From assembly GCF_001888805.2 (NCBI RefSeq), contig NZ_CP019113.1, forward strand, positions 2,232,001-2,296,000: a stretch of DNA of 64,000 bases, in the 5' to 3' direction. The notes below the pieces were generated by a model that was given only the letters and a program-made list of their open reading frames with translations, made no database searches and had not been told where the DNA came from. Origin of the DNA: Enterobacter sp. SA187. GTDB taxonomy: Bacteria; Pseudomonadota; Gammaproteobacteria; Enterobacterales; Enterobacteriaceae. Position 1 is the first letter of the stretch, and the number at the start of each line of letters is the position of its first letter. Both the position numbers and the translations under genes were made by a program. Below are positions 29,001 through 36,697 of the stretch, piece by piece.

Positions 29001-29192
29001 AACCTGGGTTACGGTATCCTGCACCGTTTTAGCGTCAGCGCCAGGGTAGTTTGCGGATACAGTTACAGCAGGCGGCGCAATCGTAGGATATTGCGCTACC
29101 GGCAACTGCATAATCGCAAGCCCCCCGGCCAGCATGACGATGATCGCCAACACCCATGCAAATATGGGGCGATCGATAAAGAAATTAGGCAT
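26043..29192 (-). CDS. acrB: AcrB, RND multidrug efflux pump
   Basis: The 1049-residue length equals E. coli AcrB. The protein has twelve membrane helices and two large periplasmic loops. The proton relay Asp-Asp in helix 4 (GLLVDDAIVVVENV, about 407-408) and the helix 10 lysine (LSAKNAILIVEFAK) are present. It is the inner-membrane trimer that captures drugs, bile salts and detergents and passes them through AcrA to TolC. It lies 22 bases after acrA in the same operon. Confidence 0.99.
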   Translation of the reverse strand: MPNFFIDRPIFAWVLAIIVMLAGGLAIMQLPVAQYPTIAPPAVTVSANYPGADAKTVQDTVTQVIEQNMNGIDGLMYMSSNSDSTGSVQITLTFESGTDADIAQVQVQNKLQLAMPLLPQEVQQQGVSVQKSASSFLMVVGVINTDGSMTQEDISDYVAANMQDPISRTNGVGDVQLFGSQYAMRIWMDPTKLNNFQLTPVDVINAIKAQNAQVAAGQLGGTPPVKGQQLNASIIAQTRLTSTEEFGKILLKVNPDGSQVRLKDVSRIELGGENYDIIARFNNQPASGLGIKLATGANALDTANAVRAELERMKETFPAGLEVVYPYDTTPFVKISINEVVKTLVEAIVLVFIVMYLFLQNFRATLIPTIAVPVVLLGTFAILSAFGYSINTLTMFGMVLAIGLLVDDAIVVVENVERVMTEEGLPPKEATRKSMGQIQGALVGIAMVLSAVFIPMAFFGGSTGAIYRQFSITIVSAMALSVLVALILTPALCATMLKPVAKGDHGEGKKGFFGWFNRMFDKSTNHYTDSIGNILRSTGRYLLLYIIIVIGMAYLFVRLPSSFLPDEDQGVFLTMVQLPAGATQERTQKVLDEVTDYYLKNEKANVNSVFAVNGFGFAGRGQNTGIAFVSLKEWGERPGDENKVDAITGRAMGTFSQIKDAMVFAFNLPAIVDLGTATGFDFQLIDQGGLGHEKLTQARNQLLGEVGKRSDVLVGVRPNGLEDTPQFKIDIDQEKAQALGVSISDINTTLGAAWGGSYVNDFIDRGRVKKVYVMSEAKYRMLPEDIGNWYVRGNEGQMVPLNAFATTHWEYGSPRLERYNGLPSMEILGEAAPGKSTGEAMDLMEELAGKLPAGIGYDWTGMSYQERLSGNQAPALYAISLIVVFLCLAALYESWSIPFSVMLVVPLGVLGALLAATFRGLGNDVYFQVGLLTTIGLSAKNAILIVEFAKDLMEKEGKGLIEATMEAVRMRLRPILMTSLAFILGVMPLVISSGAGSGAQNAVGTGVMGGMVTATVLAIFFVPVFFVVVRRRFSRKSEDIEHSHKVEHH

Positions 29193-29214
29193 GTCTTAAC
29201 GGCTCCTGTTTAAG

Positions 29215-30411
29215 TTAAGACTTAGGCTGTTCTGACTGGGCGCCGCCTGCGGCTTGCTCTTTCGTCTCAGCCTTCACTTCCTGCACTTTTACCTGAGCGC
29301 CAGGACGAACTTTTTGTAATCCGGTGACGATGACGCGATCGCCCGTTTTCAGGCCATCGGTAACCAGCCATTTATCCCCAATCGCCTGCGTGGCGGTGAT
29401 CTGGCGCTGTTCAACTTTGTCGCCTTCGCCAACCACCATCACGCTCGCATCGCCGCGTGGCGTACGGGTTACGCCCTGTTGAGGCACCAGCAGCGCATTC
29501 GGGTTAACACCTTCTTCAAGACGAGCGCGTACGAACATACCCGGCAGCAGGGAATGATTCGGGTTCGGGAAAATAGCACGTAGCGTAATAGAGCCGGTGG
29601 TCTGGTCAACGGTCACGTCAGAGAACTCGAGGGTACCGGTTTGCGGCAGTTTTTCACCGTCGCTGGTGATAAGTTCCACTTTCGCCTTGCCGTTTTCCTG
29701 TTTCAGCTTGCCGCTTTCCAGCTCCTGCCTCAGACGCAGGAAATCGTTGCTCGACTGGGTGACATCCACATAAATCGGATCCAGCTGCTGTACGGTAGCC
29801 AGCGCGGTAGTTTGACCGCTCTGCACCAGCGCGCCTTCCGTTACGGCGGATTTACCAATACGACCGCTGATAGGGGAGGTGACTTTGGTATAAGCGAGGT
29901 TAATACGCGCGGTTTCAACGGCAGCTTTCGCGGCCACGACAGCGGCATTGGCCTGCATCGCATCAGCCTGCGCCGTATCCAGATCCTGTTGACTGATGTA
30001 GTTGGTGCCAATCAGTTTCTGATAACGGTTAAGGGTAACCTGAGCAATTTTCGCTGCGGCCTGCGCTTTCGCCAGATCGCCTTTGGCGCTCTCATAAGAG
30101 GCCTGATAGGTGGCTGGATCAATCTGATAAAGCGAGACGCCCGCTTCGATATCGCTACCTTCGGTGAAGTTACGTTTTAAGATAATGCCGCTGACCTGAG
30201 GTCTGACTTCCGCGATGCGATACGCGCTGGTACGGCCAGGCAATTCAGTGGTGATTTGCAGAGGTTCAGATTTGAGTGTCACAATCCCAACTTCTGGCGC
30301 CTGTCCGGCACCTTGTTGCTGAGCCGGTTTATCATCACATCCTGTAAGCGCTAAGCTGCCTGAAAGCATCAGAACGACCGCCAGAGGCGTGAACCCTCTG
30401 TTTTTGTTCAT
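29215..30411 (-). CDS. acrA: AcrA, periplasmic adaptor lipoprotein of AcrAB-TolC
   Basis: The protein has 398 residues. The lipoprotein signal ends LTGC with the lipidated cysteine at 25, as in E. coli. Lipoyl, alpha-hairpin, beta-barrel and membrane-proximal domains can be followed. The start at 30411 (MNKNRGFTPLAVVLML) matches the family; a longer frame upstream would run into the promoter. It connects AcrB to TolC. Expression is controlled by the AcrR palindrome between acrA and acrR. Confidence 0.98.
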   Translation of the reverse strand: MNKNRGFTPLAVVLMLSGSLALTGCDDKPAQQQGAGQAPEVGIVTLKSEPLQITTELPGRTSAYRIAEVRPQVSGIILKRNFTEGSDIEAGVSLYQIDPATYQASYESAKGDLAKAQAAAKIAQVTLNRYQKLIGTNYISQQDLDTAQADAMQANAAVVAAKAAVETARINLAYTKVTSPISGRIGKSAVTEGALVQSGQTTALATVQQLDPIYVDVTQSSNDFLRLRQELESGKLKQENGKAKVELITSDGEKLPQTGTLEFSDVTVDQTTGSITLRAIFPNPNHSLLPGMFVRARLEEGVNPNALLVPQQGVTRTPRGDASVMVVGEGDKVEQRQITATQAIGDKWLVTDGLKTGDRVIVTGLQKVRPGAQVKVQEVKAETKEQAAGGAQSEQPKS

Positions 30412-30501
30412 AGGTAAACCTCGAGTATCCGATTTCAAATTGATCAATGGATCAAGCGTCCACAAACCCATTGCTGCGTTTATATTCTGGTCATGCTATG
30501 T

Positions 30502-30525
30502 TACATACATTCATAAATGTATGTA
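30502..30525. promoter_or_regulatory. AcrR operator in the acrA-acrR gap
   Basis: The arms TACATACATT and AATGTATGTA are perfect inverted repeats separated by CATA, a 24-base palindrome. The arms are identical to the E. coli AcrR binding site. It lies 29 bases before acrR and 91 bases before acrA and would repress both. Confidence 0.92.
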
Positions 30526-30553
30526 AATCTGACTCCTGTAAAATCACCTACAT

Positions 30554-31207
30554 ATGGCACGAAAAACCAAACAACAAGCGTTAGAAACACGTCAGCACAT
30601 TCTTGACGTGGCAATGCGATTGTTCTCTCAGCAAGGTGTCTCTTCAACCTCGCTGGCTGAAATTGCGCAGGCGGCGGGTGTGACACGCGGCGCGATTTAT
30701 TGGCACTTCAAAAATAAGTCAGACTTATTTGGTGAAATTTGGGAGCTGTCAGAGTCCAGCATTAGCGATCTTGAGCTTGAGTATCAGGCAAAATTCCCGG
30801 ACGATCCACTCTCAGTTTTGCGGGAAATCCTGGTTTATATTCTGGAGGCGACAGTTATTGAAGAGCGCCGTCGGCTAATGATGGAAATCATTTATCACAA
30901 GTGTGAGTTTGTCGGTGAAATGGCAATTGTGCAACAGGCACAGCGCAGTTTATGTCTTGAAAGTTACGATCGTATTGAGCAAAACCTTAAGCGCTGCATA
31001 CAAGCGAAAATGTTACCGGCAGATCTGCTGACCCGTCGGGCGGCGATCCTGATGCGCAGTTATATTTCCGGCATTATGGAAAACTGGCTGCTCGCGCCAC
31101 AATCCTTTGATCTCAAAAAAGAAGCGCGGGATTACGTGGCGATTTTGCTGGAGATGTTCCAGTTCTGCCCGACGATGTGTAAAGCGCCCGGCACTCTGTC
31201 CGCTTAA
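30554..31207 (+). CDS. acrR: AcrR, TetR-family repressor of acrAB
   Basis: The protein has 217 residues. The TetR helix-turn-helix is at about residues 10-56 (SLAEIAQAAGVTRGAIYWHFKNK), followed by an all-helical ligand-binding domain for drugs and bile salts. The sequence starts MARKTKQQALETRQHILDVA as in E. coli. It is divergent from acrAB with its operator in between. A hairpin (CCAGGA / TCCTGG, 31224-31239) follows the gene but has no T-run. Confidence 0.98.
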   Translation: MARKTKQQALETRQHILDVAMRLFSQQGVSSTSLAEIAQAAGVTRGAIYWHFKNKSDLFGEIWELSESSISDLELEYQAKFPDDPLSVLREILVYILEATVIEERRRLMMEIIYHKCEFVGEMAIVQQAQRSLCLESYDRIEQNLKRCIQAKMLPADLLTRRAAILMRSYISGIMENWLLAPQSFDLKKEARDYVAILLEMFQFCPTMCKAPGTLSA

Positions 31208-31340
31208 GACAAAATCTCCGTCGCCAGGATTTATCCTGGAGGCTTTGCGCGCCGCTAGGTAGTCGCTGGCGGGCGTGATATTCTCCGTGCCAGGCTATTT
31301 CCGGCCGCTTTCCGGTTAAGAACACATTCACACTAAAATT

Positions 31341-34300
31341 ATGCTGCACACCATACGCCCGCAAAACCCGATTTCCGCGTTTGCCTTTGCGCTGTGTTTA
31401 TTCGTCGCGTCATTTTGCGTCACGATAAACGTAGCCCAGGCCGCAACCGATCTGCCTTCCCGTGCCGAAACGCAAAGTCGGCTGGATGCGCTGAACAAGC
31501 AAAAAACCCACAGCCCGCAGGATAAACTGGTCATTGAAGATCTGACCGAAACCCTGGACACGCTTGATAAAATCGAGCGTATCAAACAGGAAACGGCGCT
31601 GCTGAAACAGAAAGTCGCCCAGGCCCCGGAAAAACTCCGTCAGGCGACGGAAGGGCTGAACGCGTTAAACGATAAAGACAATGACGACGAAACGCGTAAA
31701 ACCCTGGCCGCGCTGTCGTTGCGTCAGCTGGAATCCCGCGTTGCTCAGGTGCTGGATGATTTGCAGACGGCGCAAAACGATCTCTCCACCTATAACAGCC
31801 AGCTGGTGTCTTTACAGACACAGCCGGAGCGGGTGCAGAACGCCATGTATGCCGCCTCCCAGGAGTTGCAGCAGATCCGCAACCGTCTGAACGGCACCAT
31901 GACCGGAGAAGGGGCGCTGCGTCCTACGCAGCAAGAGTTGCTGATGGCGCAACAGGCACTGCTGAACGCGCAAATTGAGCAGCAGCGGAAAAGCCTCGAA
32001 GGGAATACCACACTGCAGGATACGCTGCAAAAACAGCGCGATTACGTCACCGCCAACAGTAATCTGCTGGAGCATCAGCTACAGCTGTTACAGGATGCGG
32101 TCAATAATAAGCGCCTGACGCTTACCGAAAAAACCGCCCAGGAAGCCGTCAACCCGGACGAAACCGCCCGTATCCAGGCGAATCCGCTGGTGAAACAGGA
32201 GCTTGATATTAACCATCAGCTCAGCCAGCGGCTGATTGATGCCACCGAAAGCGGCAACGCACTGGTGCAGCAAAATATCAAAGTCAAAAACTGGCTCGAT
32301 CGCGCCCTGCAATCCGAACGCAACGTCAAAGAGCAGATCGCGGTGCTGAAAGGCAGTCTGCTGTTATCCCGCATTCTGTATCAGCAGCAACAGACGCTGC
32401 CGTCAGCGGATGAGCTGGAAGACATGACCAACCGCATCGCGGATTTGCGTCTGGAACAGTTTGAAATCAACCAGCAACGTGACGCGCTGTTCCAGAACGA
32501 CGCCTTTGTGTCGAAGCTGGAAGAGGGCCACCAGAGCGAGGTGAATGATGAAGTGCATGACGCGCTGCTTCAGGTGGTGGATATGCGTCGTGAGCTTCTC
32601 GATCAGCTGAACAAGCAGCTGGGCAATCAGCTGATGATGGCGATTAACCTCCAGGTGAATCAGCAGCAGCTGATGAGCGTCTCCAAAAGCCTGCAGGAAA
32701 TCCTTACCCAGCAAATATTCTGGATCAACAGTAATAAGCCGATGGACTGGGAGTGGCTTAAAGCCTTCCCCGAAGCGCTGAAAGAGCAGATCAAATCGAC
32801 CAAAATCACCGTTAACTGGGAAAAAGCCTGGCCTGCGGTGGCTATCGCGCTGCTCGCCGGATTGCCGCTGCTGCTGATTGCCGGTCTGATCCGCTGGCGT
32901 CTGCGCTGGCTGAAACAGTATCAGGCGAAGCTCGCGGATGAAGTGGGACAGCTGCGTAACGACAGCCAGCTGCATACGCCAAAGGCCATTCTTATCGATC
33001 TGATCCGTGCCCTGCCGGTATGCATGCTGATCCTCGCCGCTGGCCTGATCCTGCTCACCATGCAGCTCAATATCAGCGAACTGCTGTGGGCGTTCAGTAA
33101 AAAACTGGCGCTTTACTGGCTGGTATTCGGCCTGTGCTGGAAAGTGCTGGAAAAAGACGGCGTCGCCGTGAAGCATTTCAACATGCCTCCCGCGCTCACC
33201 AGCCACTGGCGTCGGCAGATTGTGCGGTTAAGCCTCGCTCTGCTGCCGCTGCATTTCTGGTCGGTGGTATCGGAACTGTCACCGCTGCACCTGATGGATG
33301 ATGTGATAGGGCAGGTGGTGATTTTGCTTAACCTGCTGGTTATCTCCGCGCTGATCTGGCCGATGTTTCGCGAAAGCTGGCACGATAAAGAGTCGCACAG
33401 CATTCGTCTGATCACCATTACCGTGCTGTCGATTGTGCCGGTGGCGTTGATGGTGCTGACGGCCACGGGCTATTTCTATACCACGCTGCGCCTCTCCGGC
33501 CGCTGGATCGAAACCGTCTACCTGGTGATTATCTGGAACCTGCTGTACCAGACCGTCCTGCGCGGTTTAAGCGTGGCGGCCCGCCGTATCGCCTATCGTC
33601 GGGCGCTGGCGCGTCGACAGAATCTGGTGAAAGAGGGCGCAGAAGGAGCCGAGCCGCAGGAAGAGCCGACCATGGCGCTGGAGCAGATCAACCAGCAAAC
33701 CCTGCGTATCACCATGCTGGTGATGATTGCGCTGTTCGGCGTGGTGTTCTGGGCGATCTGGTCTGATTTAATCACCGTCTTCGCTTATCTCGACAGCATT
33801 ACGCTGTGGCATTACAACGGCAGCGAAGCGGGCGTTAACGTGGTGAAAAACGTCACCATGGGCAGTCTGCTGTTTGCCGTCATTGCGCTGGTGGTGGCCT
33901 GGGCGCTGATCCGCAACCTGCCGGGGCTGCTGGAAGTGCTGGTGCTCTCACGGCTGAAAATGCGCCAGGGCGCGTCCTACGCCATCACGCAGATCCTTAA
34001 TTACGTGATCATCGCCGTCGGCGCGATGACGGTCTTCGGCTCGCTCGGCGTGTCGTGGGATAAACTGCAATGGCTTGCCGCGGCGCTCTCGGTCGGTCTG
34101 GGTTTTGGTTTGCAGGAGATCTTCGGTAACTTCGTCTCCGGTCTGATCATTCTGTTCGAACGTCCGGTGCGCATTGGCGATACCGTGACTATCGGCACCT
34201 TCTCCGGTACGGTCAGTAAGATCCGCATTCGCGCCACCACCATTACCGATTTTGATCGTAAAGAGGTGATCATCCCGAACAAAGCCTTTGTGACCGAGCG

Positions 34301-34694
34301 GCTGATCAACTGGTCGCTGTCCGATACCATCACCCGCGTGGTGGTGCGTCTTGGCGTGGCTTACGGCTCGGATCTGGAGAAGGTCAAAGAGGTGTTGCTG
34401 AAAGCGGCGATGGAGCATCCGAAAGTGATGCACGATCCGGAACCGGCAGTGTTCTTCACCACCTTCGGGCCGAGCACGCTGGATCACGAACTGCGTCTGT
34501 ACGTGCGTGAACTGCGCGACCGCAGCTACACCGTGGATGAGCTGAACCGCACTATTGACCGCCTGTGCCGTGAAAACGGCATCGACATCGCCTTTAACCA
34601 GCTGGAAGTCCACCTGCGTAATACCAAAGGCGACGAGCATACCGAAGTGAAACGTGATCTGAGCGGTGATAATTCCGCGCCAGGCATCGCCTGA
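31341..34694 (+). CDS. mscK: MscK, potassium-dependent mechanosensitive channel
   Basis: The protein has 1117 residues against 1120 in E. coli. A signal peptide of about 34 residues is followed by a long periplasmic coiled-coil region (to about residue 480) and eleven predicted membrane helices. The MscS-like pore and beta domain is near residues 880-1085 (GFGLQEIFGNFVSGLIILFE). The channel opens under membrane tension and needs external potassium or similar ions. The N-terminal ten residues differ from E. coli and the ribosome binding site is weak, so the start is less certain than the rest. Confidence 0.96.
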   Translation: MLHTIRPQNPISAFAFALCLFVASFCVTINVAQAATDLPSRAETQSRLDALNKQKTHSPQDKLVIEDLTETLDTLDKIERIKQETALLKQKVAQAPEKLRQATEGLNALNDKDNDDETRKTLAALSLRQLESRVAQVLDDLQTAQNDLSTYNSQLVSLQTQPERVQNAMYAASQELQQIRNRLNGTMTGEGALRPTQQELLMAQQALLNAQIEQQRKSLEGNTTLQDTLQKQRDYVTANSNLLEHQLQLLQDAVNNKRLTLTEKTAQEAVNPDETARIQANPLVKQELDINHQLSQRLIDATESGNALVQQNIKVKNWLDRALQSERNVKEQIAVLKGSLLLSRILYQQQQTLPSADELEDMTNRIADLRLEQFEINQQRDALFQNDAFVSKLEEGHQSEVNDEVHDALLQVVDMRRELLDQLNKQLGNQLMMAINLQVNQQQLMSVSKSLQEILTQQIFWINSNKPMDWEWLKAFPEALKEQIKSTKITVNWEKAWPAVAIALLAGLPLLLIAGLIRWRLRWLKQYQAKLADEVGQLRNDSQLHTPKAILIDLIRALPVCMLILAAGLILLTMQLNISELLWAFSKKLALYWLVFGLCWKVLEKDGVAVKHFNMPPALTSHWRRQIVRLSLALLPLHFWSVVSELSPLHLMDDVIGQVVILLNLLVISALIWPMFRESWHDKESHSIRLITITVLSIVPVALMVLTATGYFYTTLRLSGRWIETVYLVIIWNLLYQTVLRGLSVAARRIAYRRALARRQNLVKEGAEGAEPQEEPTMALEQINQQTLRITMLVMIALFGVVFWAIWSDLITVFAYLDSITLWHYNGSEAGVNVVKNVTMGSLLFAVIALVVAWALIRNLPGLLEVLVLSRLKMRQGASYAITQILNYVIIAVGAMTVFGSLGVSWDKLQWLAAALSVGLGFGLQEIFGNFVSGLIILFERPVRIGDTVTIGTFSGTVSKIRIRATTITDFDRKEVIIPNKAFVTERLINWSLSDTITRVVVRLGVAYGSDLEKVKEVLLKAAMEHPKVMHDPEPAVFFTTFGPSTLDHELRLYVRELRDRSYTVDELNRTIDRLCRENGIDIAFNQLEVHLRNTKGDEHTEVKRDLSGDNSAPGIA

Positions 34695-34707
34695 CAGACA
34701 TCCGCCA

Positions 34708-34729
34708 ACCCTCTCCTGTGGGAGAGGGT
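34708..34729. terminator. hairpin between mscK and rsmS
   Basis: ACCCTCTCC and GGAGAGGGT form a nine-pair stem with the loop TGTG. It lies between the convergent mscK and rsmS genes and touches the rsmS stop codon. The same CCCTCTCC/GGAGAGGG stem occurs after ushA (49984-50003), so it belongs to a dispersed repeat family. Confidence 0.55.
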
Positions 34730-34887
34730 CACTCTGTGGCGGCGCTTGCCGCCACTTTCTTCTCAAAATCCCGGCGTACGATCTCCAGCGCTTTCAGCAC
34801 TGTATCCGGCGGAATGGCGTGTTCTTCCAGCAGCATAATCAAATCCACCGCCAGTTTAATGTCGTCCGGGGCATTCTCTAATGACAT
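34729..34887 (-). CDS. rsmS: RsmS (YbaM), DUF2496 small regulatory protein
   Basis: The 52-residue protein reads MSLENAPDDIKLAVDLIMLL and continues with EIVRRDFEKK near residue 40, a clear match to E. coli YbaM (53 residues). The name RsmS comes from a pleiotropic regulator in Pectobacterium; its mechanism is not established. It starts 13 bases after the priC stop, so the two are likely co-transcribed. Confidence 0.92.
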   Translation of the reverse strand: MSLENAPDDIKLAVDLIMLLEEHAIPPDTVLKALEIVRRDFEKKVAASAATE

Positions 34888-34900
34888 GATAACGTCTTCC

Positions 34901-35428
34901 TTAGCGGGTCATCCGTGCCAGCACGGACTCAATACGATGTAATGCAGTCTGACAGCGGGACAGCCGGCCTTGCAGCGCCACGATCTCCTGTTGCAGTTTC
35001 TGCTGTTCTGCCGTATCGACGGCTGCGCGGCATCGCGCTTCCCGTGTCTGTTTCATTTCGATCAGACGGCGCTCAAATTCCTGATGCTGCAAACGGCGGC
35101 GCTGCCATTTTGCGATCCCCGGCGCCGCATGATCCCACTGCCTGAGCGACCAGGTGGCGGTTTCGCGCATCAGGGCGGCAATTTGCGCGCTGAGATGCTC
35201 CGCCAGCCAGCTCACCTGAGCCAGCTGCGCTTTCTCCACCGCATGGCGAAGGGCGGCGAGATTGGCTTCCGCCTCCTCAAGACAGGCGGACATCAGCGTG
35301 CTGCGCGTGCGGAAAAGCTGGCGATCGAAGCGCGCGCTGACGGTGGCATGGCCGGCAAGGGGCGCAACCTGCATCCGTAATGCCGCCAGTTGCTCAGCGA
35401 GCGTCTGTAAAAGTCGAACCGTTTTCAC
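34901..35428 (-). CDS. priC: PriC, primosomal replication protein N''
   Basis: The 175 residues equal the E. coli length. The protein is strongly helical with many Arg and Gln residues. PriC binds SSB and stalled forks and helps PriA-independent loading of DnaB through DnaC. Conserved segments include FDRQLFRTRS, WLAEHLSAQI and RRRLQHQEFERRL. It is divergent from ybaN. Confidence 0.95.
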   Translation of the reverse strand: MKTVRLLQTLAEQLAALRMQVAPLAGHATVSARFDRQLFRTRSTLMSACLEEAEANLAALRHAVEKAQLAQVSWLAEHLSAQIAALMRETATWSLRQWDHAAPGIAKWQRRRLQHQEFERRLIEMKQTREARCRAAVDTAEQQKLQQEIVALQGRLSRCQTALHRIESVLARMTR

Positions 35429-35496
35429 CTGTCTCTCCGGTCATTCATTCAAAGCCTGTGTTAAAGTGACCCTAACATCAGATAACGATCCCTATC

Positions 35497-35874
35497 ATGC
35501 AACGCACTATTTTAATCATCATCGGCTGGCTGGCGGTAGTCCTGGGGACGCTGGGCGTCGTGCTGCCGCTGTTACCCACTACGCCTTTTATCCTGCTTGC
35601 CGCCTGGTGCTTTGCCCGCTCCTCGCCGCGCTTTCACCAGTGGCTGCTTTATCGGTCATGGTTTGGCGGCTATCTGCGGCACTGGCAGAAGTACCGCGCG
35701 ATGCCGCCGGGCGCGAAGCCCCGCGCAATCGTGGTGATCCTGCTCACCTTTGCGCTGTCATTATGGCTGGTAAAGCTGATGTGGGTACGCATTTTGTTGT
35801 TATGCATCCTCGCCTGCCTGCTGATTTTTATGTGGCGCATCCCGGTGGTTGACGAAAAACAACAAAATCAGTGA
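35497..35874 (+). CDS. ybaN: YbaN, DUF454 inner membrane protein
   Basis: The protein has 125 residues with three to four membrane segments. It starts MQRTILIIIGWLAVVLGTLG and contains the family motif LPLLPTTPFILLAAWCFARSS. Its function is unknown. In relatives it often lies near apt or priC, as here. Confidence 0.92.
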   Translation: MQRTILIIIGWLAVVLGTLGVVLPLLPTTPFILLAAWCFARSSPRFHQWLLYRSWFGGYLRHWQKYRAMPPGAKPRAIVVILLTFALSLWLVKLMWVRILLLCILACLLIFMWRIPVVDEKQQNQ

Positions 35875-36026
35875 CGCGAACGGAAGTGTGTTGCATTTGT
35901 CGCGCGCAGCCAGTAAATTCGAGCGTTTTCGAGCACGGGCACTCCTGGTTAAATGTTAAACAACGGTTGCATTTGATCCTTCTCAGCGTGCCGTGAGTAA
36001 CACCGTTTCTATCAGGCAAAAAATCC

Positions 36027-36578
36027 ATGACCGCGACTGCGCAGCAGCTTGAATATTTAAAAGACAGCATCAAAAGCATCCAGGATTATCCGAAACCGGG
36101 CATCCTGTTCCGTGATGTCACCAGTTTGCTGGAAGACCCGAAAGCCTACGCCCTCAGCATTGAACTGCTGGTTGAGCGTTATAAGGATGCCGGTATCACC
36201 AAAGTTGTTGGTACTGAAGCCCGCGGCTTCCTGTTCGGCGCACCAGTTGCGCTGGCGCTGGGCGTTGGTTTCGTCCCGGTGCGTAAGCCCCGTAAACTGC
36301 CGCGTGAAACCATCGCGGAAAGCTATGAGCTGGAATACGGCACCGATCAGTTAGAGATCCACGTCGATGCCATCAAGCCTGGCGACAAAGTGCTGGTGGT
36401 GGACGATCTGCTGGCGACCGGCGGCACCATCGAAGCCACCGTGAAGCTGATCCGCCGTCTGGGCGGCGACGTCACAGACGCGGCCTTTATCATTAACCTG
36501 TTTGATATCGGCGGCGAGCAGCGCCTTGAAAAACAGGGTATTAAATGCTTTAGCCTGGTGCCATTCCCGGGTCACTAA
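36027..36578 (+). CDS. apt: Apt, adenine phosphoribosyltransferase
   Basis: The 183-residue enzyme matches the E. coli length. The PRPP-binding motif VLVVDDLLATGGT is at about residue 122-134, and the flexible loop PRKLPRETIAESYELEYG is present. It converts adenine and PRPP to AMP in purine salvage. It lies about 120 bases upstream of dnaX in the same direction, as in E. coli. Confidence 0.98.
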   Translation: MTATAQQLEYLKDSIKSIQDYPKPGILFRDVTSLLEDPKAYALSIELLVERYKDAGITKVVGTEARGFLFGAPVALALGVGFVPVRKPRKLPRETIAESYELEYGTDQLEIHVDAIKPGDKVLVVDDLLATGGTIEATVKLIRRLGGDVTDAAFIINLFDIGGEQRLEKQGIKCFSLVPFPGH

Positions 36579-36697
36579 TACCCGTCATCGACATTCATCA
36601 TGCGGGCCTGCTGGCTTGCATGATGAAGTGTATTCAGCCTGTTGCTGTGTTAGCATAACCCCTCGTAAATCACCTTTCAGCGTTGCAGAGCCTGCCA

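Noticed and set aside
30430..30480. MarA/SoxS/Rob box before acrA
   Set aside because: A GCAGCAATGGG-like stretch is present on the minus strand, but it does not fit the marbox consensus well enough by eye.
31224..31239. Hairpin CCAGGA/TCCTGG after acrR as terminator
   Set aside because: The stem is only six pairs and no T-run follows.
35925..35945. PurR-like sequence (CGTTTTCG) before apt
   Set aside because: Only about half of the 16-base PurR consensus matches, which is too weak to report as a site.
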